From Verrucomicrobiota bacterium (GTDB taxonomy: Bacteria > Verrucomicrobiota > Verrucomicrobiia > Limisphaerales > SIBE01), in the NCBI GenBank assembly GCA_016871535.1, contig VHCZ01000034.1, positions 1 through 36,429 of the forward strand: a stretch of 36,429 nucleotides of DNA, in the 5' to 3' direction. Positions 19,394-27,967 of this stretch are shown piece after piece (the stretch's first letter is position 1; each line of letters opens with the position of its first letter). Under the pieces are notes generated by a model. It saw nothing but the letters and a program-made list of their open reading frames with translations, had not been told where the DNA came from and did not search any database. Position numbers and translations under genes: made by a program.

Positions 19394-22300
19394 AAGTCGA
19401 ATTTCAGACTCACTGTCAATGTCCGTTCTCGCGGCAGCTCCGCGTGAAGGTTGAGCGGATTCAATCGATAGTTCCGGTCGGTGAGGTTGAGCAGGCCGAC
19501 TCTAATCTCCGCGCGCCGGCGCAGAAAACGGTAGCCGACATACGAGTTGAACTGCCAGAAATCATCGCCAGGGCGGTCAACCAGGTAGCCTCGATTGCTC
19601 TGCACGTTCCACAACGCCTCCGCCCGCGCAAAGCACCCGCTCGGGTGGTTCATCAAGGCAAACAACACGAGTTGTTGGAGGTCTGCCGCGATGGTGCTGT
19701 CGGCAGCCGCAAAGGCCGAAACCGGGAGTTCCCGGAAATCGGTCTCCAGTTCAGCGTCACTGAGCCGATAGGCCGCTCCCATCGCCCAACCGTCGCCGAA
19801 CAGTTGATTCACTGTCACCGTGAGTGTTCTTTCTGTGAAAGCCAGACCCTCGCGCGTCGTGGCCGGTATGCCGCTCGATCCAGGCAGATCAAACACTCCG
19901 ACGCTCCGATCCGCGTCCGATCGGAGAATCTCTCCGGCGAGACTGACATGCGTTCGCGTGGGGAACTTCAGATCCAGTGCCAATCCTCCCGTCTCAAACT
20001 CTGAACCCGCGACCGGGCCCGCGACGGATTCAGGAATGGCACTTCGGAAACTCTGAAGGAAGCCGGCCAGTTGCGAAGGTTCGAGCCGCACACTCGAATC
20101 GTAATACACTCCGCCCAGGGAACGGGTATAGGCGCCCCGCAAGGTTGTGGCCGGAGTCGGAGTCCATCTGAAGCCAATTTTCGGTGAGAGTTGATCTCGG
20201 CTCTCTTCCCCATCCGCGATTGGCGGATGGTCGATGTTAGCCGGAAACCGCAGCCGATCGTAGCTCAGGCCGACGCTCACTTGCAGAGGATCCACAACCC
20301 TCCAATGTTCGTATGCATAGATGCTGAGGCGTTCGAGGTCCGTTGAGTTCGCTTGCACGACGGAATGGGTCAGCAGATTTGCCGGGAACAGCGTTGGATC
20401 ACGAGAGATTTCGGAGACCGTGTCCGCCTGGCCGATCTGGTAACGCGCTCCCGCGATCAAGGTTTGCGGCGCCGTGGCCCAAATGTCCTGCAGTTCGGTG
20501 GAGTAAGCCGTGAAGTCGCTGCGGTAGCTCTGGGAGAAATCAAAGTCTCGCACGCGGCGAATCGAGCCGTCCGCGTTCCGCGCCACCGTCAGAAGGCGCG
20601 CCTCCGGATCATGCGCCGTGACTTGATCATCCAGGTGTCCCGCCAGAAGAAGCGTATGGCTCCTCGGCGCCCACTCGTGATGATAACCGACCAGCACGGT
20701 CGGTTCCTGCTTTTCCGTGAACCGCAACCGGCCATGCGCTTCGGCCGGATCGTAGTACTGCCGCACATCGCCGGATTCATTCTCGTACCACAGCATCTGG
20801 ATGAGCAGCGCGTCTTGCGGGCTGAGCTGTTGTTTGAATTTGCCCCAGAGCGTGGTCTGGTCGATGTCCTCATTCGGCCGCTGGCCATTTTGCGAGAGGT
20901 GGATGGCGTCGAGCGAATAGCCCGTGTTGCCGAAATTGCCGTACTGCGAACCGGCCTGGAGCCAGTCCCCGCGACTGGAATACTCGGTGAACGAGCTGAC
21001 TCCGAGACGGTCGCGCTCGAACAGCCGCGCGTATTCCTGTTGTGAAATATTTTGCGAAAGCGAACCGCCGCCGACCGGAGCAAGCAGATTGGCCAGGAGC
21101 AATTCGTTGAACCAGGGCGTTTCATACCGCAAGTTGATTTGCCGCGGGTCCCGAAGCTCCGCGTAGCTGTTGGCCAGGAAAAGATGAGCGGAGAAATTCC
21201 CGTAGTCATCCGCCACGGCTCGCGCGGCTTCGCGCACGCTCACGTCCACCATGCCGGCGTCCCGGTAGATCGAGGCGAGATTGGCGCCGCGCACCGCGCG
21301 ATCCCGGTCCAGCAACAATCGCGAGCGAAAAATCCGGCGATTATCGTTGAGTTGGATCGAACGCTCGATCTCGGCCATGGCGGCGTTGATCTGCCTGCGG
21401 TCCTGGAGAATCAAGGCCGAATAAAGCCAGGGCGTTGGGTCAGCCGGGTCCAACTGCTTGGCCAGATTCATCTCCCGCTCCGCACGGTCAAAGTCGCCGG
21501 CCAGGCCGAAGGCTTTGCCCAGGTAGCTTCTCGCCAACGACCAATCGTGACCCGATTGGGGGGCGGACGCGCCTCCCTGTCGGGGCGGCAGGGACGCTGC
21601 CGCCATCAACAAATCCTGCCGACCCGCCTCCGCGTGGCCCTGGCGAATCCGGACCAGCCCGCGGCCAAGCCAGGCGTGGCCGAGCGAACCGTTCAAAGCG
21701 ATCGCGCGCTCGAAGTGCGTCAGGGCTTCGTCCGAGCGATTCGAGGCGGCATGAATAAAACCCCTGGTTGACAGCGCCGGGGCATGGTTGGGCGACAACT
21801 GGAGCGCGCGGTCCAGACTCTGGCGAGTTGGACGCAACTGACCAAAGCTGAATTGCAGCTCAGCGAGTCTCGCCCAGGCCAGGCCGAAATCTGGCGATTG
21901 GTTCACCGCTTCTTGAGCCGCTTGCAGGGCGAAGACAAGCTGGAAACGGGATTGTTGAGAGTACGATTCCGCCAACCATTCCGTGGCAAGAATCCGCGCG
22001 CGTTGAGCTTTATCCGGGCTCCCGTCCGGCAACAGTGTCGAAGGCACGGAACGGAACTTGACCGCTGCAATCACTTTGCGCAGCGCTTCCGCGGCTCGGG
22101 CGGCTCGGTCATCTCCCGACGTGCGCTTGATCCTGGCCAAGAGCTGCTCCGCCTCTTCCACTCTCCCCACCGCCAACACGAGGGCAGCCAGATAAACGGA
22201 CTCGGCTTCGGAAGCAGGCGTTCGCGGGTCAGGGTAAGCACTCAGGGCCCGCAACACATCGCCACTGCGATAATGCGCGAGAGAATCGCGCAGGACATTC

Positions 22301-22986
22301 AACTCGTCCGCTGTCAATGGCAGCTCGTCCGGATCGAGCACCCCGGGATAGTGAAGGCACCACTGAATCACGTCGTTTCGGGCGGAAGCCAGGAGCGCCG
22401 TTTTCACAGGCGGTTTGCCCGGTTCAACCACGGCCTGTTGTTCGCGCTCGACGACGTTCGTCCCGAAGGCATTCGTCAGTTCGACCGAACCATCGAACAT
22501 CGTGAACGTCGTAGTGCCGTCCTCCGCGACTTTGAGGTTGAACTCCGTTCCGCGAACCACGGCGGAGACGGTCGGTGTCTGCACGTCAAGTTCGCCGGGG
22601 CGATCCCGGTGGAAAAAATAGAGCGCCCCTCTCAAAAGGTTGAACCCCGTCCTCCGCCTGGGCTCGCGCGGGACTTGAAGCAGACTGTGCTCGTCCAGCC
22701 GCTTCACCGTCAAATCGGTCCAGCGCACCGCGGCGCGGCTGCGCGGCCCAGTCTGTAACTGATCCCCGGGATCCAATGTCGAATTCACCTTGATCGGATC
22801 CCAGCGCTGCGCGCCGAAGCGGAGCACCTCGACCACGCCTTCGATCTCAACCACGGTGATGTTTGTGGCGGACGATTTCAGGGTCTCGGCTGCTTTCGCA
22901 GATACTCCCAAAGCCAGACCAAGGGCCAAAAGAATGCGCACGGCCACGCTGGTCTTCCGGCAACCGCCTGGGCTTTGTTCACTCAT
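19390..22986 (-). CDS. Exported FecR domain - TPR - outer-membrane beta-barrel fusion
   Basis: 1198 residues in three parts. (1) A signal peptide (VAVRILLALGLALGVSAKAAE, cut near residue 33) and a FecR-like domain at about 44-190, with 'GDQLQTGPRSRAAVRWTD', 'LLRGALYFFHR' and 'TPTVSAVVRGTEFNLKV'. (2) TPR-type helical repeats at about 220-620, e.g. 'ALSTRGFIHAASNRSDEALT', 'GHAWLGRGLVRIRQGHAEAG', 'LAKQLDPADPTPWLYSALIL'. (3) About 560 residues of alternating amphipathic strands ending in LTVSLKFDF, the terminal aromatic signature of outer-membrane barrels and typical in length for a 22-strand TonB-dependent receptor barrel. I see no plug domain and no TonB box. The FecR part is thus periplasmic rather than a membrane sigma regulator. 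A GAGGAG abuts the ATG with no spacing. The gene follows the ECF sigma gene by 52 bases on the same strand. Confidence 0.85.
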   Translation of the reverse strand: MSEQSPGGCRKTSVAVRILLALGLALGVSAKAAETLKSSATNITVVEIEGVVEVLRFGAQRWDPIKVNSTLDPGDQLQTGPRSRAAVRWTDLTVKRLDEHSLLQVPREPRRRTGFNLLRGALYFFHRDRPGELDVQTPTVSAVVRGTEFNLKVAEDGTTTFTMFDGSVELTNAFGTNVVEREQQAVVEPGKPPVKTALLASARNDVIQWCLHYPGVLDPDELPLTADELNVLRDSLAHYRSGDVLRALSAYPDPRTPASEAESVYLAALVLAVGRVEEAEQLLARIKRTSGDDRAARAAEALRKVIAAVKFRSVPSTLLPDGSPDKAQRARILATEWLAESYSQQSRFQLVFALQAAQEAVNQSPDFGLAWARLAELQFSFGQLRPTRQSLDRALQLSPNHAPALSTRGFIHAASNRSDEALTHFERAIALNGSLGHAWLGRGLVRIRQGHAEAGRQDLLMAAASLPPRQGGASAPQSGHDWSLARSYLGKAFGLAGDFDRAEREMNLAKQLDPADPTPWLYSALILQDRRQINAAMAEIERSIQLNDNRRIFRSRLLLDRDRAVRGANLASIYRDAGMVDVSVREAARAVADDYGNFSAHLFLANSYAELRDPRQINLRYETPWFNELLLANLLAPVGGGSLSQNISQQEYARLFERDRLGVSSFTEYSSRGDWLQAGSQYGNFGNTGYSLDAIHLSQNGQRPNEDIDQTTLWGKFKQQLSPQDALLIQMLWYENESGDVRQYYDPAEAHGRLRFTEKQEPTVLVGYHHEWAPRSHTLLLAGHLDDQVTAHDPEARLLTVARNADGSIRRVRDFDFSQSYRSDFTAYSTELQDIWATAPQTLIAGARYQIGQADTVSEISRDPTLFPANLLTHSVVQANSTDLERLSIYAYEHWRVVDPLQVSVGLSYDRLRFPANIDHPPIADGEESRDQLSPKIGFRWTPTPATTLRGAYTRSLGGVYYDSSVRLEPSQLAGFLQSFRSAIPESVAGPVAGSEFETGGLALDLKFPTRTHVSLAGEILRSDADRSVGVFDLPGSSGIPATTREGLAFTERTLTVTVNQLFGDGWAMGAAYRLSDAELETDFRELPVSAFAAADSTIAADLQQLVLFALMNHPSGCFARAEALWNVQSNRGYLVDRPGDDFWQFNSYVGYRFLRRRAEIRVGLLNLTDRNYRLNPLNLHAELPRERTLTVSLKFDF

Positions 22987-23038
22987 CTCCTCAATATTCG
23001 TAACAGGCAGGGAAAATCTTTCAGCAAAAAGACTGGCG

Positions 23039-23677
23039 TCAGATCGGCTGGGTCTCCAGCTTTCGCACCTCCTTCTTGATCAAGGCCCCTACGCGATGCT
23101 TGATGAGATAGACCTGCCCGGGATTGACGTGAAGCGCAGCCGCGACTTTTTCCACCGGCCATCGTTTCACGGCGTAGAGATCGAAGATTTGATACTGTTT
23201 CGGAGGCACGCGCGCGCGAATTCTTTCCATCGCTTGCTCCAGCAAGCACTGGTTCCATTCTCGATCCCAAACCGATTCCAAAGGAAGGCTGGCCGGATCG
23301 GGGATCCGCTCGATCGGAGAGGTTCCTGTCTGGGAGGCGACAGGTTGCGGTCTGCGGGCATCCGCAGGCCGTCGTTTGCGGAATTGGTCTGTGATCTTCC
23401 AGCGAGTCAACTGGAGCAGCCAGCCCTTGAATGAGCCTCGGGCTCGGTCGTATTTGAAGCCAAGCATGGCCTTGGCCACCGCGATCAATGTTTCCTGCAC
23501 GACATCCTGCGCTTCGGCTTCGGCCAGCCCGGCCTGAAGTGCAACGCCGTAAATCAGCTTCCAGTACAGGTCAAAGAACTCGCGCCAGCTTGCTTGATCC
23601 TCCCAATTCTTCAAGCGGCTCAGCAGCGTTTGCCGCGTCGAGGTCAATGTGCCGCTGTGGAACGCCACGGATTTCAT
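23039..23677 (-). CDS. ECF sigma factor linked to the kinase and FecR-barrel genes
   Basis: 212 residues from the ATG at 23677. The frame is open to 24073, but the upstream part is palindromic repeat DNA, and MKSVAFHSGTLTSTRQTLLS is the usual start of this Planctomycete/Verrucomicrobia sigma group. Sigma-2: 'RLKNWEDQASWREFFDLYWK', 'EAEAQDVVQETLIAVAKAM', 'FKGWLLQLTRWKITDQFRKR'. Sigma-4: 'RVPPKQYQIFDLYAVKRWPV' and helix-turn-helix 'EKVAAALHVNPGQVYLIKHR'. Relatives of this group are often encoded beside Ser/Thr kinases, and here a kinase locus lies upstream on the same strand (438 bases of repeats between) and the FecR fusion 52 bases downstream. No classical anti-sigma gene is adjacent, so control by phosphorylation or by the neighbour kinase is a reasonable inference. 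Confidence 0.9.
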   Translation of the reverse strand: MKSVAFHSGTLTSTRQTLLSRLKNWEDQASWREFFDLYWKLIYGVALQAGLAEAEAQDVVQETLIAVAKAMLGFKYDRARGSFKGWLLQLTRWKITDQFRKRRPADARRPQPVASQTGTSPIERIPDPASLPLESVWDREWNQCLLEQAMERIRARVPPKQYQIFDLYAVKRWPVEKVAAALHVNPGQVYLIKHRVGALIKKEVRKLETQPI

Positions 23678-24115
23678 TTGAACGAGGTGATCCTGGGAAG
23701 TTGCCTTGGTCTGATTACTATGCACACAGCCCATGAACCACGCCCTGCATGTAGTCCCGGCTTTAGCCGGTCCGGTGCGCCGGGGCCGCCTAAAGGCGGG
23801 ACTACAAACCAACGCAGGTTCATGGGAAGCTTCCACGGCCTGCGAGCCGTGCGCACGGCCTTTGAACCCATCGCTGGTAGGGCGGTGCTGCCGCGCGGCC
23901 GCATCGACAGAAAACCGGCTGCGCGGCAACGCAGCCCTATCGGGTTCCTGGGAAGCCTCCGGTTCCTCACGGACCTGCTCACGGGCCTTGAACCAAAACC
24001 CGTGCGGACCGCAGCCTTCAGGCTGCTTCTGCGCACTCTCCGCAGTCGAGCGTTGAAGCGGCCTAAAGGCCACGGTCCGAAGAGACGGTTCATGGGATGA
24101 CGATTCACGGAAAAG
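23678..24115. repeat. Cluster of palindromic repeats between kinase and sigma genes
   Basis: No gene is supported here, although several frames stay open. A 55-bp hairpin lies at 23751-23805: GTAGTCCCGGCTTTAGCCGG facing CCGCCTAAAGGCGGGACTAC. A second inverted pair spans 23877-23940 (GTAGGGCGGTGCTGCCGCGC against GCGCGGCAACGCAGCCCTAT). The string GGTTCATGGG recurs (23818-23827, 24088-24097, and inverted as CCCATGAACC at 23730-23739). These are nested dispersed elements; a promoter for the sigma-FecR pair must lie within or beside them. Confidence 0.7.
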
Positions 24116-26914
24116 TCACTTAGCCGCGTGACCGCGCCGTTCCGTCTGAAGGCGCACAAGATCGACCTGCATCTGGTCCGCGCATGGATAGCGCGCCTGG
24201 ACGTTCGGGTCGCACGCCTTAAGAATGATTTCATTGAGCTTCAACAAGGCCTCGCAGTCCGCCCGCTCAGCCAGCGAGGTGGGCAATTCCGGGAATTGCT
24301 TGCGATCTTTGCCCATGCTCGCTTCGTAAAGCACCTTGCCCAGGCTATAAACATCGCCCGCCGCAGTTCCTGGTCCTTCCGGCGGAATATAGCCCTCCGT
24401 GCCGACGTAGGTTGTGGCCGGGCTGCGCTCGTGCAAATCCGTGACCAAACCAATGTCGGCAAATTTCGGCTGGCCATTCACAAAGACGATGTTGGACGGT
24501 TTGATGTCGCGATGGATCAGTTGATGTGAGTGCAAGTGCTGCAAGGCCTCGGTCAACGCCAGACCCAGTTCGAGAGATTCCGCAAAAGAGAGCTTGCCTC
24601 GTTTCTTGAGTTCCTGCGCGAGATTCCGGGCGGAGTAAGTGGCGGGGTTGATCTTTTGCCCGGACACTTCGTCGTCCCCCAACTTTATGATGTAAAAGAA
24701 CCAGCCCTCGCGGTCGTTCTTGCCGACGTGAAGAATGTGGATCAGGCCTCGATGCGTGCGCGAAATCGGCGTGAACTTTTGAATGCCGCGAAACTCGCGC
24801 TCGTACGGCTCGGCGTTGGAGAATTTGCGTCGATAAACAACCTTCACCGCGTGATAACTCCCGATCACGTCTCTGGCCAGCCACACCTGGCCGTACCCGC
24901 CTTCGCCGATCATCCGGATCAACTCGTGATCCGGGATCGCAGGAGCCATTGACGCTGCCGTTACCTCCGGCGCGCGTGAACCGGCCGAATCGAGTTCTGT
25001 CAGGGCCGAACCGTCCGCAGTGGTTCTTTCTGCTCCCGCGTGAGAAGGCGATGGGGCGGTCTCCGTTGCGGCTTCGGCGAGCGCTGAGCTGCCGGCGAGT
25101 CTGGCTTGTTCAACTGGAATGGCCGCTCGCAGCAATTCTCTCTCTGCGTAAAGCCGTTTGCTGTTCACCAGGACGGACCAGCCCAGCGCGCAGGGAATCT
25201 GAACGCCGCAGACGATCAGCCAGGGAAACCAGAGGTGCTGCTGCCAGACCAACCACAGCGCCAGGCCCGCAATCAGGCAAACGCCAGCCGCGCCGATCCA
25301 GGCGGCCACTGAGGTCCGGAACATCGTGAGTCCAAACCCAAAGACAATTCCTAAGAATCCCAGGACAATGACCTCGGCGAACGGGCTGAGCTCGGTGAGC
25401 CACTCGCCTCGCCACAGATTGAGAAACGCCGTCGCCTGGAGTTCGACTCCTGGCGACAACAATCCGGTCCATCTCGTGTAAGGCGTGCCATGCTCGTCGA
25501 AAGATCGGACGCCCGCCGGAGTGATCGCTTTGCCTTGTCCCACGAAGACCACCTTGTCGGAAATGTAAGAACGCTGCGCGGCGTTGGTTTCCAAAACCTC
25601 AAAATAGCTCATGCTGGGAATGATTCCGGGAGGGCCGTAAAAGTTGAGCCACGGAGAACGAGTTCTGTCGCCTGGCCTGCTCCCCAACACCTCAATAGTT
25701 TTCAAAGGTAATTCCACCAACGCGCCCCAAGAAGGGTTCTGAGGCCGGCGCCGAATGCGCGTGTCCAGCTCGCCCGGAAATTCAGCGAGCCCAAACACAC
25801 TGGCCGATCGAATCGGCTCCACGGGAAGGATCCCTCGCCTGGTGATCGGCCCGCCCTGCGGATGCGTTGTTTCAACCGTGGCTGCGGTCACCACTTTGCC
25901 GTGCGCACGCATGGCCGCCGCGAGTTGCTCATCCACTTTCGGATCAGGCCACGGCGACTCGAAAAGGATGTCAAACACGATAGCCTTGGCTTTCCACCGA
26001 GTCAGTTGGTTCACCAGGTTGACATGCAAACTTCGATCCCAGAGACGGCCGAGGTCTTGGCCCAAACGTCTCCGCGACTCGTCGTCCATGTAAACAATCA
26101 AGACTTCGCCAGGTCTGATGTCGGGTCGAAGCGCAAAAGGAAGATCGAAGCTCAACGCTTTTAGACCAAAATCGAATCGAGAAATCAGCAAACACCAACC
26201 AGCCAGCACCGTCAGCATCGCGCCCATCGTCGCTTGCCGCCAGTTCAACGTCAGCCCGCGCTTTACCTTCAACACCTCCCGCAATGCCGTTTCCCGGCGG
26301 GCCGAGTCCTGAGCTTCTCTTTCTGCCTGAGCGGCGCGTCGTTCTGGCAAGGAGCGAAGGTTCGTTGCCAGCTCACCTGCCCGCGCGAAACGAGCCGTTG
26401 GATTCCCGGCAAAACATCGCTTCAAGTCCTCGCGGAGCAGCGGATCCTTCACCTCCTCGCTCCAATCCGTCGTCACGGGTCGCGCCAGATCTCCCGTGAC
26501 CAACTGATAAAAGACCACTCCCAGAGAGTAGATGTCCGCCTGCGCCGAAGCCGGTTTGCCCGCCAGGAGTTCCGGCGCCATGTACACGAAAGTCCCGGTC
26601 TGCGACGACGAGCTGGGGCCCACAAGCGTTTGCGTAAAGCCCGCCTTCGTGACCTGAGCCAGGATTTCTTCCGACACGACCTGGCCGATGCCAAAGTCGG
26701 TCAGCTTCGCGGTCGATTTCGGGTTTCGGATTCTTGAAATCCGCACTCCGCACTCCGCACTCCGCACTCCGCAATCAGATTGTTCGACGGCTTCACGTCC
26801 CGATGGATCACGCCTGCGTCGTGCGCCGCCTGCAATGCGTCCGCCACCTGTGCCACGATCTCCAGCCGCGTCTCCAGCGGAATACGCTCCACGCCCCCAC
26901 GCTCCACGCTCCAC
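24116..26914 (-). CDS. C-terminal part of split cyclase-kinase locus: kinase C-lobe, CHASE2, second kinase
   Basis: Open frame of 932 codons; meaningful coding begins near 26773, because upstream of that it is a shadow of the preceding frame, so no true start is evident. Content: rest of a Ser/Thr kinase domain from KLTDFGIG (about residue 70) through 'GTFVYMAPELLAGKP' and 'DIYSLGVVFYQLVTGD'; a transmembrane helix at about 227-250; a CHASE2 extracytoplasmic sensor domain at about 250-500 ('EVLIVYMDDESRRRLGQDLG', 'AKAIVFDILFESPWPD'); three transmembrane helices at about 510-582 typical of CHASE2 proteins; then a complete second kinase at 661-925 with GEGGYGQV, AVKVV, HRDIKPSN and ADIGLV in place of DFG (the metal-binding Asp is kept). 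It ends 438 bases upstream of the sigma gene. It joins to the cyclase frame if one heptamer copy is added at 26741-26773. Confidence 0.82.
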   Translation of the reverse strand: MERGAWGRGAYSAGDAAGDRGTGGGRIAGGARRRRDPSGREAVEQSDCGVRSAECGVRISRIRNPKSTAKLTDFGIGQVVSEEILAQVTKAGFTQTLVGPSSSSQTGTFVYMAPELLAGKPASAQADIYSLGVVFYQLVTGDLARPVTTDWSEEVKDPLLREDLKRCFAGNPTARFARAGELATNLRSLPERRAAQAEREAQDSARRETALREVLKVKRGLTLNWRQATMGAMLTVLAGWCLLISRFDFGLKALSFDLPFALRPDIRPGEVLIVYMDDESRRRLGQDLGRLWDRSLHVNLVNQLTRWKAKAIVFDILFESPWPDPKVDEQLAAAMRAHGKVVTAATVETTHPQGGPITRRGILPVEPIRSASVFGLAEFPGELDTRIRRRPQNPSWGALVELPLKTIEVLGSRPGDRTRSPWLNFYGPPGIIPSMSYFEVLETNAAQRSYISDKVVFVGQGKAITPAGVRSFDEHGTPYTRWTGLLSPGVELQATAFLNLWRGEWLTELSPFAEVIVLGFLGIVFGFGLTMFRTSVAAWIGAAGVCLIAGLALWLVWQQHLWFPWLIVCGVQIPCALGWSVLVNSKRLYAERELLRAAIPVEQARLAGSSALAEAATETAPSPSHAGAERTTADGSALTELDSAGSRAPEVTAASMAPAIPDHELIRMIGEGGYGQVWLARDVIGSYHAVKVVYRRKFSNAEPYEREFRGIQKFTPISRTHRGLIHILHVGKNDREGWFFYIIKLGDDEVSGQKINPATYSARNLAQELKKRGKLSFAESLELGLALTEALQHLHSHQLIHRDIKPSNIVFVNGQPKFADIGLVTDLHERSPATTYVGTEGYIPPEGPGTAAGDVYSLGKVLYEASMGKDRKQFPELPTSLAERADCEALLKLNEIILKACDPNVQARYPCADQMQVDLVRLQTERRGHAAK

Positions 26915-27912
26915 GTCTTAAGGTCCTTCCCCTCGGCGTAGTCCATCACGAGGTAATACGGCGGCTCGTTCAGGAAGACGTCATGCACCGCGACAATGTT
27001 CGGATGATTCCCGATGCGCTCTTTCAAAACGCGGAACAGAGTGACTTCGCGCTTGAGCGAACGCACCCGGTCAGCCCGAAAACAAAACTTAAACACCTGG
27101 CGCTTCTTCAACGCTTGATGGCAGCCCACCCAGACTTCTCCGAATCCGCCCTCCCCGATCTTGCCTTCGAGGACCCACTGCGTGTTCGGGATGGCTTGGC
27201 CGTTCGCCGGACGCCAGCCGAGCACCGGCTCTTTTTCCACCGCGACGAACCGTTGCGCTTTGTCCGTGTCCTTCGGCGGCAAAAGACGGGCCAGTCCCGT
27301 CTCGCCCACTTCGCATAGATCCAGGTGTTCCTCGACGCCTTTCAGCGAGTAGGTGCCGTGGTTCAACCAGGAAAGCGATCCGAGGCCTTCGAGTTCCTGT
27401 CCTTTCAACACTTGCCGCGCATTGTCGAAAGCAAACCGGGTCATCAGGATTTGATCGCCGTCAGCGAGCGACATGACCCGCGCGCAGGTATCGACCTGAA
27501 TGCCGAACAGGTCCTTGGATCGGCCCGCAGTTTGGTCTTCCTCAATGAAAACCTCGCCCACGTGAATGCCGATGCGATCGAAGACAGGCGCGGGGGCAGT
27601 CTTGGCCAAACTCCTCAGCCTGGATTGCAGCAGCAGACTGAACTTCACCGCATCGGACGGCTTGGCGAAGATGATGAAAAAGGAGTCGCCCGCTGTCTTG
27701 ATCTCCTCCGCTTCGTTGAATTGGCCGAGAAATTTCCGGGCAATGGAATGATGCTGCTGGATCAGGAACAGCCCTTGTTGGTCTCCAAGGCTCTGCTTGA
27801 GTTTGGTCGAGCCGACAATGTCCGTGAACAGCAAAGTGGCCAGCCCGGTGCGATGGCGGCGTCGAAATTCCTCGACCTGCGCATGATGTTCGAGGACCGA
27901 GTCGAGGTTCAT
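26701..27912 (-). CDS. N-terminal part of split locus: class III adenylate cyclase and kinase N-lobe
   Basis: 403 codons from a good ATG (MNLDSVLEHHAQVEEFRRRH). Class III cyclase domain at about 22-190: metal-binding Asp31 (LLFTDIVGST) and Asp76 (KTAGD), substrate-specifying Lys72 and Asp134 (the Lys/Asp pair of adenylate cyclases), and transition-state Arg145. The Asn four residues before that Arg is Asp141 here (VDTCAR), an unusual change. A Ser/Thr kinase begins near residue 245: Gly-loop GEGGFGEV at about 251, Lys in VFKFCF at about 274, and HRDVKPSN at 369. Immediately after the catalytic loop the frame runs through tandem heptamers and stops in junk (QESETRNRPRS), so DFG and the C-lobe are in another frame. 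As written, the product would be a cyclase with half a kinase. No operon partner lies upstream; the 27913-28284 gap is repeats. Confidence 0.85.
   Translation of the reverse strand: MNLDSVLEHHAQVEEFRRRHRTGLATLLFTDIVGSTKLKQSLGDQQGLFLIQQHHSIARKFLGQFNEAEEIKTAGDSFFIIFAKPSDAVKFSLLLQSRLRSLAKTAPAPVFDRIGIHVGEVFIEEDQTAGRSKDLFGIQVDTCARVMSLADGDQILMTRFAFDNARQVLKGQELEGLGSLSWLNHGTYSLKGVEEHLDLCEVGETGLARLLPPKDTDKAQRFVAVEKEPVLGWRPANGQAIPNTQWVLEGKIGEGGFGEVWVGCHQALKKRQVFKFCFRADRVRSLKREVTLFRVLKERIGNHPNIVAVHDVFLNEPPYYLVMDYAEGKDLKTWSVERGGVERIPLETRLEIVAQVADALQAAHDAGVIHRDVKPSNNLIAECGVRSAECGFQESETRNRPRS
26741..26773. repeat. Tandem heptamer (CCGCACT)4 plus CCGCA inside the kinase gene
   Basis: Four exact CCGCACT units at 26741-26768 followed by a partial CCGCA; on the coding strand this reads GCGGAGT. 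It lies between HRDVKPSN and DFG codons of the first kinase domain. Seven is not a multiple of three, so each unit gained or lost shifts the frame. On the 26701 side the adjoining TTTCAAGAATCCGAAACCC (coding strand) looks like degenerate heptamers of the same repeat family, so the inserted segment may be about 55-60 bases in all. Confidence 0.92.
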
Positions 27913-27967
27913 CGCTTGAGTGCAAGATAGCAGGAAGACCTCGCGATGAAAGCAGGAATCTTATGGC

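Noticed and set aside
23678-24073. N-terminal extension of the second sigma factor
   Set aside because: The frame is open but translates palindromic repeats; the family start MKSVAF at 23677 fits.
26741-26773. CRISPR-like or satellite array
   Set aside because: Units of seven bases with no spacers; it is a coding microsatellite, not CRISPR.
26700-26774. Programmed ribosomal frameshift joining the two kinase halves
   Set aside because: I find no slippery heptanucleotide of the X XXY YYZ type in the proper phase in the overlap and no evident stimulatory structure; change in repeat number explains the frames more simply.
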